From CAZAGD01 sp049699975 (lineage in GTDB: Bacteria > Desulfobacterota > SM23-61): a stretch of 22,932 nt of DNA. A model generated the notes under the pieces. That model was not told the DNA's origin. It ran no database searches and saw only the letters and a program-made list of their open reading frames with translations. Position 1 is the first letter of the stretch; each line of letters begins with the position of its first letter. A program made the translations under genes and the position numbers. This document shows, one piece after another, positions 7,272-14,995 of this stretch. The stretch covers positions 1 to 22,932 of the forward strand of contig JBNAWB010000033.1 of assembly GCA_049699975.1 (NCBI GenBank), written 5' to 3'.

Positions 7272-7961
7272 ATGTTGGCTGTGCAAAATTTAGATGTAGG
7301 CTATGGTCACGCAATGGTGTTGCACGATGTATCATTGCAAATAGAAAAAGGCCAGATGGCTTTCCTCATTGGGCGTAATGGAGCGGGCAAAACCACTTTG
7401 CTCAAAACCATTATCGGACTTTTGAGCCCTAAAAAGGGGTCCATCGTCTACCAAGACGAAGAAATTGTTGGCCTCTCGCCCGAAGAACTTTATCGGCGCG
7501 GAGTCCGGTATGTAGCGCAAGAAAAAAAAGTCTTTGGCAACTTAACTGTCCGTGAAAACATTGAGATTGCCGCTCATGCCAGCAAAGAGCCCATCGATCA
7601 GGCTTTAAAAAAAGCACTGAGTATTTACCCCAAAATGGAAAATTTTTTAAATATCAAAGCTGGCCAACTCAGCGGCGGCCAAAGACAAATTCTTTTAGTC
7701 GGACGGGCCTTAGTGGGTAATCCCAAACTTCTCTTGATCGATGAACCAACTCAAGGGCTGGCCGCGATTGTTATTAACGATATTGAAAAAATATTGAGCA
7801 ATCTAAAAGCCCAGGTTTCCGCCACCATAGTTGAGCAAAATTTAGCCATGGTCAATCGCTTAGGCGACCGGGTATACATTTTAAAAGAAGGGAAAATAGT
7901 GCGCGAAATAAATAACAAAGCTGAAATCGCCAACACCCAAGCCTTGGAAGAGTATCTCTAA
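7272..7961 (+). CDS. Liv-type ABC transporter ATPase, LivF-like
   Basis: This 229-residue ABC ATPase is the second nucleotide-binding subunit. It shows Walker A GRNGAGKTT (34-42), Q-loop Q83, signature LSGGQRQ (133-139) and Walker B LLLIDEP (153-159). The switch position reads VEQN, with Q189 in place of histidine, which is a family feature of LivF and not a defect. The protein ends in the short conserved-type tail LEEYL. The ATG lies after an AGAGGG site. With the LivG-like subunit it forms the ATPase heterodimer of the transporter encoded here. Confidence 0.92.
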   Translation: MLAVQNLDVGYGHAMVLHDVSLQIEKGQMAFLIGRNGAGKTTLLKTIIGLLSPKKGSIVYQDEEIVGLSPEELYRRGVRYVAQEKKVFGNLTVRENIEIAAHASKEPIDQALKKALSIYPKMENFLNIKAGQLSGGQRQILLVGRALVGNPKLLLIDEPTQGLAAIVINDIEKILSNLKAQVSATIVEQNLAMVNRLGDRVYILKEGKIVREINNKAEIANTQALEEYL

Positions 7962-7989
7962 AATCGCCAAAAATAAAAGGGATGAACAA

Positions 7990-9009
7990 ATGGAAGCAAA
8001 TGAACTCAAAAAATTACCAACAGAATTGACAATTTCGGAGACTAAAAATAAAGAATGGCTAACATTCCTCATTATTATGGGCGTTTTTCTTATCTTAGCC
8101 CCCATCTTGTCTGTGCACCGCATAACTGATTTTATGATCTTTTGCATTTTCGCCCTCTCCTTTGATCTTCTTTACGGGTATATGGGGCGGCTTTCTTTTG
8201 GTCATCTACTCTATTTGGGAACCGGGGCTTACTGTGGAGGTCTTTTCTTAAAATATATTAACCCCCATCCTTTGCTGGCCATTTTAGTTGGCCTAGCTAG
8301 CGCTACTGTCTTGGCCATGATCTTGGGCTTTGTCATTGTGCGCACCACCGGGGCCTGCTTTGCCTTAATGAACTTAGCCTTCAATCATATAGGTTTCTTT
8401 TTGGTTCTCTCACCTTTACGAACAATAACCAACGGTGAAGATGGCTTCGGAATAAGCACTGTTCCGGAAAGCTTCCTTGATTTTGGCAGCCGACCGATTA
8501 TGTTTGCTTTCACCCTCTTTTGCTTGTTACTGGTCTTTTATTTTTTGCGTAAATTAACTTCTGCCCCTTACGGTGTGCTTATTCGCTCCATTAAAGAAGA
8601 TGAGAACCGGGTGCGCTTCCTTGGCTATAATACCTTTATATATAAATGGATAACTTTTGTTATCGCCGGAGCAATTGCCGGTCTGGCTGGTACCCTTACT
8701 GCTCTTAATTATAATTTTGTAAACCCCAATGTAATGGATGTCCATAGCAATGTGGGTGTAGTTTTTGCCTGTCTGATTGGCGGAGCAGGCAATTTATATG
8801 GGGCCCTGGCCGGCGGTATCATTTATATGATCATTAGCAATTTCTTGCCCATTTACATTCAGAGGTGGGAGATGTTTTTAGGTATATCTCTCCTAATTAT
8901 TACTTTCCGTTTTCGCAAAGGAGTTTGGGGATATATTCAAAGCGAGTTGGGCATTTTCCAAAAAAGAAAACTGGTGATGAGTTCTGTTCCGGAGGAGGTT
9001 AATAGATGA
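7990..9009 (+). CDS. Liv-type ABC transporter permease, LivM-like
   Basis: This 339-residue inner-membrane protein has about eight to nine hydrophobic segments. The cytoplasmic loop that contacts the ATPase is recognisable at about residues 200-220 (IRSIKEDENRVRFLGYN), followed by the typical TFVIAGAIAGLAGTL helix. The SFGHLLYLGTGAY segment near residue 70 is also characteristic of LivM. The N-terminus has a roughly 30-residue polar extension before the first membrane helix. The ribosome site (AAAGGG) is modest. The gene overlaps the next permease gene by 4 bp (ATGA), so the two subunits are translationally coupled. Confidence 0.92.
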   Translation: MEANELKKLPTELTISETKNKEWLTFLIIMGVFLILAPILSVHRITDFMIFCIFALSFDLLYGYMGRLSFGHLLYLGTGAYCGGLFLKYINPHPLLAILVGLASATVLAMILGFVIVRTTGACFALMNLAFNHIGFFLVLSPLRTITNGEDGFGISTVPESFLDFGSRPIMFAFTLFCLLLVFYFLRKLTSAPYGVLIRSIKEDENRVRFLGYNTFIYKWITFVIAGAIAGLAGTLTALNYNFVNPNVMDVHSNVGVVFACLIGGAGNLYGALAGGIIYMIISNFLPIYIQRWEMFLGISLLIITFRFRKGVWGYIQSELGIFQKRKLVMSSVPEEVNR

Positions 9010-9839
9010 CCTATACGCTCATCTACGGCTTTACTATTGGGGCTATTCTTTACTTTATCTCTATAGGCTTATCCTTAACTTTTGGCACTATGAGAGTAAT
9101 CAATTTTGCCCATACTTTGACTTATACGATTGGAGTTTATGCGTTGATTACTCTTTTAGCCGCCCTTAAAGGCTATTTCACTCCCGCAGCTCTCTTGGCC
9201 ATTTTAGTGGTCGTGCCTATAAGCTATGTTATTGAGCGCTTTGTAATTAGAAGGTTATATGGAGAATCTCTCGATTATACTTTCATTGCCACTTTTGCTA
9301 TTTCGCTAATAGGAGTGGACACTATTAAATGGATCTGGGGCGTTAATCCATATCCCTTAAGTGACCCTATTGGAAAATATATAACCTTTTTAGACATGTC
9401 TTTTCCTGTCTATCGCGTAATAATTTTCTCCATTGCCATTCTCCTCTTCATAGCTTTGAATATCTTCTTTAAAAGATCGATCGTCGGCAAAATTGTGGTA
9501 GCGGCTTTAGAAGATAAAGATGGGGTTAGATGTTTAGGCGTTAATGTGGATAAATATTTTTCCTTCGTCTTTATCCTGGGAAGTGCCTTAGCTGCTTTGG
9601 GAGGTGTATTATACGCGCCCATCAGCTCCGTTCATCCTTATATGGGCCTTTCTATTCTCTTGCTCAGTTTCGCCGTGATCATTGTGGGCGGTATGGGCAA
9701 CCTCAAAGGAACCTTCTATTCTGCTTTTGCTTTGGGAATGGTCATGGCCATTACAGCCAGATATTGGTCGCAAGGGGCAGAGACCATGGTTTTTATCGTG
9801 ATGGCCATTACTCTAATTTTTAGGCCCATAGACGTTTAA
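9006..9839 (+). CDS. Liv-type ABC transporter permease, LivH-like
   Basis: This 277-residue inner-membrane permease has about seven to eight membrane segments. The N-terminal run ending in RVINFAH is diagnostic of LivH, as is the loop VVAALEDKDGVRCLGVN that contacts the ATPase, and the late IVGGMGNLKG turn. It pairs with the LivM-like subunit to form the channel. A GGAGGAGG ribosome site lies within the end of livM. The gene order of binding protein, livG, livF, livM, livH is the reverse of E. coli for permeases and ATPases but common in other bacteria. Confidence 0.92.
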   Translation: MTYTLIYGFTIGAILYFISIGLSLTFGTMRVINFAHTLTYTIGVYALITLLAALKGYFTPAALLAILVVVPISYVIERFVIRRLYGESLDYTFIATFAISLIGVDTIKWIWGVNPYPLSDPIGKYITFLDMSFPVYRVIIFSIAILLFIALNIFFKRSIVGKIVVAALEDKDGVRCLGVNVDKYFSFVFILGSALAALGGVLYAPISSVHPYMGLSILLLSFAVIIVGGMGNLKGTFYSAFALGMVMAITARYWSQGAETMVFIVMAITLIFRPIDV

Positions 9840-9868
9840 AAATAAGCAAGGAATAATTTTTTCAGGAG

Positions 9869-9898
9869 GGCAAAAATTAAATATTAATTTGCCTTTTT
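9869..9898 (+). terminator. Possible weak terminator or attenuator before the second AOR gene
   Basis: GGCAAA (9869-9874) can pair with TTTGCC (9888-9893), with further TTAA/TTAA pairing around an ATA loop, and a run of five T follows (9894-9898). The stem is AT-rich and bulged, so it would be a leaky terminator at best. If active, it would separate expression of the transporter operon from the AOR gene at 9923. Confidence 0.4.
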
Positions 9899-9922
9899 AA
9901 AAGGGGAAAGGAGGAATGATTC

Positions 9923-11803
9923 ATGAAAGGCATTTGGAACAAAGTTTTGAAAGTGGATTTGAGCAACAAAACCTGTCAGGTAGAGAAGCTGCCCGACAAA
10001 ATTTATGAGTATTTTTTAGGGGGGGCAGGATTGGCTGCCTATTATCTTTGGAAAGAAAGCCCCCGAGGAACTACACCTTTTGACCCGGCTAATCGTCTTA
10101 CTTTAGGTGCGGGTACTTTAAACGGTGTAAAACAAACAGGAGCAGCAAAGTGGTCCGCGGGTGGCATTTCCCCTTCCATGAATATTAACGCGGATTCGGC
10201 GGCTACAGCCAGTTTTGGTATTGAGCTAAAACAAGCCGGATATGATGCCATCGTCATTTATGGACGGGCCGAGAAACCAGTATATTTGGTAGTTGATGAT
10301 GACAAAGCGGTTTTGAAAGATGCCAGCCATCTTTGGGGAAAAGATGCTTATGAAGTAGAAGATGCCATTCGCGCCGCCGAAGGCGAAAACTTTGAGATTG
10401 TCTCTATTGGTCAAGCTGCAGAAAGACTTGTTCGCTTTGCCAATATCCAAACCCGCAAAAAATCCTATTGTGGCCGCTGTGGTTTAGGAGCGGTCATGGG
10501 CTCAAAATTAATTAAAGGAGTAGCCGTCAGAGGTACCCAAGAACCTTCCTATCATGATCCCGATGAGTTAGATCGTCTGAACAAAGAAATTAATCGGCGA
10601 GTTCTGACCCTTGACTCCCAGATGTCTGAATGGCTGCAGATAAAACGCGTAGGTACAGCCATGGCCACAGAGCTCTTTGCTCCCCAGGGCAATTTGCCGA
10701 TTAGCAATTATCGCCTGGCCGATTGGCCTGAAGGAGTGAAGGCTTGGCATGCTTCTAATTATGCTAAAGAACTTAATGCTAAACCATGGCCTTGCAAATA
10801 TTGTGTAATTCAGTGCCATAATTACTGCGAAGTAACCGAAGGACCATATCAATTTAAGGGCAAAGGCCCAGAGTACGAATCTTTTGCCATGATGGGCTTC
10901 AATACCATGTGTGCGGATGTAAAAGCAGTGGCCTATGCTTGTGAGCTCGCCGATAAATACTCGATGGATACTATTTCTTTAGGTGTCATCATTGCCTTTG
11001 CGATGGAGTGTTACGAAAAAGGGGTCATCACTAAAGAAGATACTTATGGTCTTGATTTGACCTGGGGCAATGCAGAAGCGATCGTGGAATTAACTAAGAA
11101 GATTGGTTTACGAGAAGGCGGCCTGGCCTATCTCTTAGGCGAAGGGTGTCAATATGCTGCCCAGAAGCTCGGCGGTGGATCCGAGAATTGGGCCGTAGCC
11201 ATGAAAGGCCAGGAAATTGCGGCGCATAACTGGCGAGCCCAATATATCTCCGCCTTAAATTATTGCACAGGCTGCGCCTCTGGTCCAAACCATGAGCGCG
11301 GCAATTCTCAGCATATTTGGGTCGGCCATATCCGCCTGCCCGAATGGGGGATAAGTGAAGTCAAGAATGAAGAGCGCTGGTCTTGGGAAAATGCTGCTGA
11401 TCGCAATGCTAAATTCCATGATTACTGCAATATCATCAATTCTGCAGGACACTGCAAGTTCCAAGAATTCCGAGGCTATACGCTAACTGACCTAACTAAC
11501 ACGCTTAATGCAGCTTGTGGCTTAGGTTGGAGTCTGGATGATCTGCGCAAATGTGGCGAGCGCATTACCACTTTGCAGAAACTGCTCAATATTCGTTATG
11601 GTTGGAAGAAAGAACACGACTTCCAATACCCGAAACGCTTCATGGAACCAGTGACGGAAGGACCGGCCGCCGGGAAAATACCCATCGGACTTGATGAAGC
11701 TATTCTGGAGTATTATGCTGTTCGGGGCTGGGATCAAGACGGGAAGCCCACCAAAGAGCTGCTTAGGCGTTTAGGTATGGAAGAATTCGCTGCTAAGATA
11801 TAA
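9923..11803 (+). CDS. Aldehyde ferredoxin oxidoreductase family tungsto/molybdoprotein (canonical motif)
   Basis: This 626-residue AOR-family enzyme is a separate subfamily from the one at 2320; the two share architecture but clearly differ in sequence. It holds the normal cluster ligands C291, C294 and C298 (PCKYCVIQC), with C511 in GHCKF as the probable fourth. The metal-site motif GPEYE (315-319) is canonical. Other family marks are the GGAGLAAYYLW segment and GLGAVMGSKLIKG (about 188-200). Such enzymes oxidise aldehydes to carboxylates with ferredoxin, or run the reverse reaction at low potential. An AAAGGAGG site precedes the ATG. It closes the cluster before a strong terminator. Whether it is canonical AOR or a dedicated relative acting on the transported compound cannot be read from the sequence. 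Confidence 0.92.
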   Translation: MKGIWNKVLKVDLSNKTCQVEKLPDKIYEYFLGGAGLAAYYLWKESPRGTTPFDPANRLTLGAGTLNGVKQTGAAKWSAGGISPSMNINADSAATASFGIELKQAGYDAIVIYGRAEKPVYLVVDDDKAVLKDASHLWGKDAYEVEDAIRAAEGENFEIVSIGQAAERLVRFANIQTRKKSYCGRCGLGAVMGSKLIKGVAVRGTQEPSYHDPDELDRLNKEINRRVLTLDSQMSEWLQIKRVGTAMATELFAPQGNLPISNYRLADWPEGVKAWHASNYAKELNAKPWPCKYCVIQCHNYCEVTEGPYQFKGKGPEYESFAMMGFNTMCADVKAVAYACELADKYSMDTISLGVIIAFAMECYEKGVITKEDTYGLDLTWGNAEAIVELTKKIGLREGGLAYLLGEGCQYAAQKLGGGSENWAVAMKGQEIAAHNWRAQYISALNYCTGCASGPNHERGNSQHIWVGHIRLPEWGISEVKNEERWSWENAADRNAKFHDYCNIINSAGHCKFQEFRGYTLTDLTNTLNAACGLGWSLDDLRKCGERITTLQKLLNIRYGWKKEHDFQYPKRFMEPVTEGPAAGKIPIGLDEAILEYYAVRGWDQDGKPTKELLRRLGMEEFAAKI

Positions 11804-11807
11804 AAAT

Positions 11808-11838
11808 AAAAGGGGCTGGTCTTACTCAGCCCCTTTTT
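11808..11838 (+). terminator. Intrinsic terminator after the second AOR gene
   Basis: A 7-bp GC-rich stem (GGGGCTG, 11812-11818, with CAGCCCC, 11827-11833), an 8-nt loop and five T at 11834-11838, with matching A residues on the 5' side. This is a strong Rho-independent terminator ending the cluster. Confidence 0.9.
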
Positions 11839-11871
11839 AAACTTTCCCAATTGATTTTTTACTAATTTCCT

Positions 11872-11901
11872 TTGGCGAAGCGGCAAAATAGTTAATATAA
11901 T
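11872..11901 (+). promoter_or_regulatory. Promoter of the cysteine hydrolase-VOC-MoaD-like operon
   Basis: A perfect TATAAT -10 box (11896-11901) lies 18 bp after a TTGGCG -35 box (11872-11877). Being directly after a terminator and before a new gene set supports it. The expected start near 11908 gives a leader of roughly 57 nt. Confidence 0.6.
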
Positions 11902-11964
11902 ATAAGAGCGAGACTTAAAATGACAAATTGGTAAATATTAAATATATTAATGGAGGAGGAAAAA

Positions 11965-12600
11965 ATGAGAATTCCCGCATCCAAAACTGCTATTGTTTTA
12001 ATAGAACCACAAAATGATTTTCTTAAACCTGGTGGAACCATGTATCAATATATAAAAGATCAATTGGCTAAAAGAAATGTGATAGCCAATTTGCAGAACC
12101 TACTCGCCAAAGCACGCCAAAAAGGGATAAAAATTTTCTATGTACCTTTCCATCCTTTTGAAAAAGGATTTCCAGAGCTTAAAAAGGGTGGGCCAGCTTG
12201 CGCTGGACTGCGAGGGCTAGAAATGAAAATGAAGGCTGATTGGGGCACAGGAGCTTGGTTAAAAGGAACTCCGGGTCCCGAAATAATTGAAGAACTTACC
12301 CCGCAAAAAGGAGATATAATTGTTGAAGGAAAAAAGACCCTCGATGCCTTTCATTCAACAGCCCTTGATTATCTCCTCCGCGCCAATGAAATAGAATATG
12401 TGGCCTTCGCTGGTTTTCATACTAACTGGTGTGTAGAGTCGAGTGCCCGCTCAGCTTACGATAAAGGCTATCGCGTAATTGTTTTGGCTGATTGTACGGG
12501 CACAGATACTGAAGAAGAACAAAAATACGCGGAAACTTATATCTTCCCCAAAATCGGGCAGGTAATGAATGCCAATACTTTTTTAAGGGCAGTAAAATAA
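11965..12600 (+). CDS. Isochorismatase-like cysteine hydrolase
   Basis: The gene product (211 residues from this start) belongs to the isochorismatase/nicotinamidase superfamily, which hydrolyses amides, ureides or vinyl ethers with an Asp-Lys-Cys triad. C156 in FHTNWCVESSARSAYDKGY is the nucleophile and K123 in EGKKTLDAF the lysine. The position of the usual catalytic aspartate holds a glutamate, E14 (LIEPQNDF). An earlier ATG at 11950 overlaps the ribosome site GGAGGAGG (11952-11959), so 11965 is the real start. It is the first gene of a three-gene operon with a VOC protein and a MoaD-like protein. The substrate is unknown; an amide or carbamoyl compound is likely. Confidence 0.85.
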   Translation: MRIPASKTAIVLIEPQNDFLKPGGTMYQYIKDQLAKRNVIANLQNLLAKARQKGIKIFYVPFHPFEKGFPELKKGGPACAGLRGLEMKMKADWGTGAWLKGTPGPEIIEELTPQKGDIIVEGKKTLDAFHSTALDYLLRANEIEYVAFAGFHTNWCVESSARSAYDKGYRVIVLADCTGTDTEEEQKYAETYIFPKIGQVMNANTFLRAVK

Positions 12601-12607
12601 GGAAAAA

Positions 12608-13006
12608 ATGATCAAAGGAATAGGACATATCGGCATAGCGGTTAAGAATATTGAACAAACTCTTAAAGCTTTTACGCAAGCACTTAATCTCCCCCTGCCT
12701 CCTATAAAAGATATTCCAGAAAGAAAAATGAAAGTGGCTGTAGTAAATTTAGGGGGCGTAGGATTGGAATTTATTCAAGATAACAGTGACGATGGGGAAT
12801 TTGCTACCTTAGTCAAGGAAAGGGGAAATAGTATTCACCATTTCTGCCTGCTCACTGACGAAATTGAATCTGATATTGAACTGCTCAAAAATCGAGGAGT
12901 TGAAATGGCTGACGAAAAACCCAAGATCGGGATAAGAGGAAAACGCATCGCTTTTGCTAAGAAAAGTTTATTAGGTGGAATTGCCTTAGAACTCTCTGAA
13001 CCTTAA
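12608..13006 (+). CDS. VOC-superfamily protein, methylmalonyl-CoA epimerase-like
   Basis: This 132-residue protein has the paired beta-alpha-beta-beta-beta units of the vicinal oxygen chelate fold. The family marks GHIGIAVKNIE (6-16), NSIHHFCL (75-82) and ALELSEP (126-132) match methylmalonyl-CoA epimerase best. Candidate metal ligands are H7, E54, H77 or H78, and E128. The histidine-proline normally seen in the segment before the last strand (FLHP) is absent; it reads FAKKSLLGG here. Epimerase would link propionyl-CoA metabolism to succinyl-CoA, but no mutase is present nearby and another VOC activity (isomerase or lyase) remains possible. The ribosome site is weak (AAGGAA). Confidence 0.75.
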   Translation: MIKGIGHIGIAVKNIEQTLKAFTQALNLPLPPIKDIPERKMKVAVVNLGGVGLEFIQDNSDDGEFATLVKERGNSIHHFCLLTDEIESDIELLKNRGVEMADEKPKIGIRGKRIAFAKKSLLGGIALELSEP

Positions 13007-13057
13007 AATATTTATAAGTTTTTTCATCTTCTTTCAAATAAAAGAGGTGGAAAGATT

Positions 13058-13303
13058 ATGAGAATAGTAATCAACTCTCAAAATCAGGATTTTAAACCCG
13101 GAATAAAATTATCTCAAGTCTTTAATATAATTAAAGAAAATAAAAAAGATGACCCAGTAATTAAATTTCTTAAGGATAAAACCGGCTTTGATCATATTAC
13201 TTTAATGCTCAACGGACAAATAGTTAGCCCTGAAGAATATGATTCGATTGAGCTAAAAGAAGGAGACGAAATATATTGGGTTGTGCCCCACGCCGGAGGA
13301 TGA
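13058..13303 (+). CDS. Small MoaD/ThiS-like beta-grasp protein ending in Gly-Gly
   Basis: This 81-residue protein ends in PHAGG. The tail GG, the middle segment DHITLMLNGQIVSPEEYDSIELKEGDEI-like beta-grasp pattern (about 45-75) and the small size fit a ubiquitin-fold sulfur carrier. It differs clearly from the MoaD-like protein at 4170, sharing mainly the LKEGD and GG features. An AGAGGTGG site precedes the ATG. As the third gene after the cysteine hydrolase and VOC genes, it may feed sulfur to a cofactor or to a biosynthetic step; with no activating enzyme (MoeB/ThiF) in the window its partner is unknown. Confidence 0.75.
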   Translation: MRIVINSQNQDFKPGIKLSQVFNIIKENKKDDPVIKFLKDKTGFDHITLMLNGQIVSPEEYDSIELKEGDEIYWVVPHAGG

Positions 13304-13394
13304 TTCTTTTTTTTAAAGAAATCCAAAATCTTGCCGATTTAATTATTGCCTTTTAAAAAATTTTTATTAATTTTGCATTTTTTAAAATTTTCTA

Positions 13395-13423
13395 TTGACA
13401 AAATTTTTATATTAATTTAATCT
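13395..13423 (+). promoter_or_regulatory. Promoter candidate for the merR-kamA operon
   Basis: A perfect TTGACA -35 box (13395-13400) lies in the AT-rich 186-bp gap before the MerR-type gene. The -10 is ambiguous: TTTAAT (13416-13421, 15-bp spacing) or TAATCT (13418-13423, 17-bp spacing). Apart from this the gap 13304-13489 shows only AT-rich sequence, with no GC-rich terminator stem after the MoaD-like gene. Confidence 0.45.
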
Positions 13424-13489
13424 GTAGAAAAATAAATTTGGATTTGGTTATAGATTCATTTTTGACTTTAATTCCTCAGGAGATGTTCC

Positions 13490-13744
13490 ATGAGGACTTC
13501 CGATATATTAAAAAAATTAAATATTCCCAGACATAAGCTATATTATTTGGAACAAAAAGGGTATATAAAACCCAAGCGAATTCCCATGGGCGAACTCGAA
13601 ACCAGAGAATATAGTGAAGAAGACTTCAAAAAATTAGAATTAATTTGGAAATATTTGCAAAGTGGCTTTAAATATAAAATTGCTTACCAAAAAGCGATGG
13701 AAGAATTACAAAGTCCAAAGCTTGAATTAGAGGGGGAAACATGA
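13490..13744 (+). CDS. Minimal MerR-type HTH regulator
   Basis: This 84-residue protein consists almost only of a MerR-type winged helix: a helix-turn-helix at about 3-24 (SDILKKLNIPRHKLYYLEQKG), then the wing with KPKRIPMGELETREYSEED, and a final helix. No effector-binding or long dimerisation domain is present. The start is fixed by AGGAG at 13478-13482. The stop overlaps the kamA start as ATGA, so both are made together. Such short MerR proteins next to KamA-family genes probably regulate the same operon; what they sense is not visible here. Confidence 0.8.
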   Translation: MRTSDILKKLNIPRHKLYYLEQKGYIKPKRIPMGELETREYSEEDFKKLELIWKYLQSGFKYKIAYQKAMEELQSPKLELEGET

Positions 13745-14931
13745 GTGTATCTGGCAGTACCGAGCTCCCCTGGGAGCCATCTAGAAACAAGAACGAATAT
13801 TTAAATTTTCTGGAAGTTGAAGAAGAAAACCAATTAAATCCTTGGAAAGACGCATCTCCTGCTGAATGGGATGACTGGCGATGGCAGCTTAAGAATCGTA
13901 TTACCAGAGCTGATCAATTAAAATTAATTTTAAATTTAAGTCCTGAAGAAGTCTCCGCCATTGAAGCTTCCAAAGGAAGATTGGCGACAGCCATTACCCC
14001 TTATTTTGTTAAATTGATGGATCGAAATGATCCCAACTGCCCCATCCGCCGGCAAGCTATTCCGACCTTAGAAGAATTTCATGTTTCCCCTCATGACCTC
14101 TTAGATCCATGTGCCGAGGATGAAAATTCTCCAGTCCATGGCTTAGTTCATCGTTATCCAGATCGGGTTCTCCTTTTAGTTACCGATAAATGTGCTGTTT
14201 ATTGTCGCTACTGCACCCGGCGGCGTTTGGTAGGATCGAGTGAAAAGTGTATAACTGAAGATGAGTTGAATGAAGCTATAGCTTATATCCAAGCTACCAA
14301 AAAAGTTCGGGATGTGTTGATTTCCGGGGGTGATCCACTCCTTTTAGAAGATGACCGTTTAGAAAGTATTATTGCTCGCGTCCACAAAATACCCCATGTA
14401 GAAATAATCCGCATCGGCACGCGTGCCCCGGTGACCTTACCCCAAAGAATAACTCCGGCGCTTACATCTATGCTCAAAAAATATCATCCTCTTTGGATGA
14501 GCATCCATTTTACTCATCCCAAAGAAATCACCAAAGAAGTAAAGCGGGCTTGTGCTCTTTTAGCTGATGCCGGAATTCCTTTAGGAAGCCAGACTGTCCT
14601 TTTGCGCAAAATAAATGACCGGCCGGCCATTATGAAAAAGTTAATGCATGAACTTCTTAAAATTCGCGTGCGACCTTATTATATCTATCAATGCGATCTG
14701 GCCATGGGCACTGAACATTTTCGCACTCCCATTGCCGTAGGGATCAATATCATCGAAAAGTTGCGGGGGCATACTACCGGATACGCTGTGCCCAGTTTTG
14801 TAATCGATGCCCCCGGGGGTGGCGGAAAGATCCCCGTAGGACCAACTTATTTAATTTCTCAGGATAAAGGCAAAGTAGTTTTAAGAAATTATGAAGGCAA
14901 AGTCTTCGAATATCAAGAACCTGAGTATTAA
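13741..14931 (+). CDS. Lysine 2,3-aminomutase family radical SAM enzyme
   Basis: This 396-residue protein is a KamA-family radical SAM/PLP enzyme. The SAM cluster ligands are C151, C155 and C158 (CAVYCRYC). K363 in GGGGKIPV is the PLP lysine. D319 (YQCDLAMG) and D356 (IDAPGGGG) lie 44 and 7 residues before it, the spacing of the two aspartates that bind the side-chain amine of lysine in the clostridial enzyme; glutamate mutases change these residues. So L-lysine to beta-lysine conversion is the best guess, for lysine catabolism or for the osmolyte acetyl-beta-lysine. No acetyltransferase gene follows. No cysteines occur after C318, so the C-terminal zinc-binding cysteines of the clostridial enzyme are lacking. 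EpmB-like protein modification is a less likely alternative. Confidence 0.85.
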   Translation: MSVSGSTELPWEPSRNKNEYLNFLEVEEENQLNPWKDASPAEWDDWRWQLKNRITRADQLKLILNLSPEEVSAIEASKGRLATAITPYFVKLMDRNDPNCPIRRQAIPTLEEFHVSPHDLLDPCAEDENSPVHGLVHRYPDRVLLLVTDKCAVYCRYCTRRRLVGSSEKCITEDELNEAIAYIQATKKVRDVLISGGDPLLLEDDRLESIIARVHKIPHVEIIRIGTRAPVTLPQRITPALTSMLKKYHPLWMSIHFTHPKEITKEVKRACALLADAGIPLGSQTVLLRKINDRPAIMKKLMHELLKIRVRPYYIYQCDLAMGTEHFRTPIAVGINIIEKLRGHTTGYAVPSFVIDAPGGGGKIPVGPTYLISQDKGKVVLRNYEGKVFEYQEPEY

Positions 14932-14963
14932 ATCTCCTCCCTTAGCCCAACCTTCCTACCCCT

Positions 14964-14995
14964 AAGGCCTTCTCCACCAAGAAGGCCTTTTTTAT
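14964..14995 (+). terminator. Intrinsic terminator between kamA and lon
   Basis: A perfect 10-bp stem (AAGGCCTTCT, 14964-14973, with AGAAGGCCTT, 14980-14989) with a 6-nt loop is followed by a T-run. It ends the + strand kamA transcript in the 60-bp gap between the converging genes. The - strand lacks a good U-run, so it serves lon less well. Confidence 0.88.

Noticed and set aside
7272..7961. LivF-like ATPase as defective because the switch histidine is Gln
   Set aside because: Gln at this position (VEQN) is the normal state in LivF proteins.
11950..11964. Upstream ATG start for the cysteine hydrolase
   Set aside because: It would encode MEEEK from the GGAGGAGG ribosome site itself; the ATG at 11965 has correct spacing and fits the family N-terminus.
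13304..13394. Terminator after the second MoaD-like gene
   Set aside because: The gap has long T and A runs but no convincing stem with GC pairs before them.
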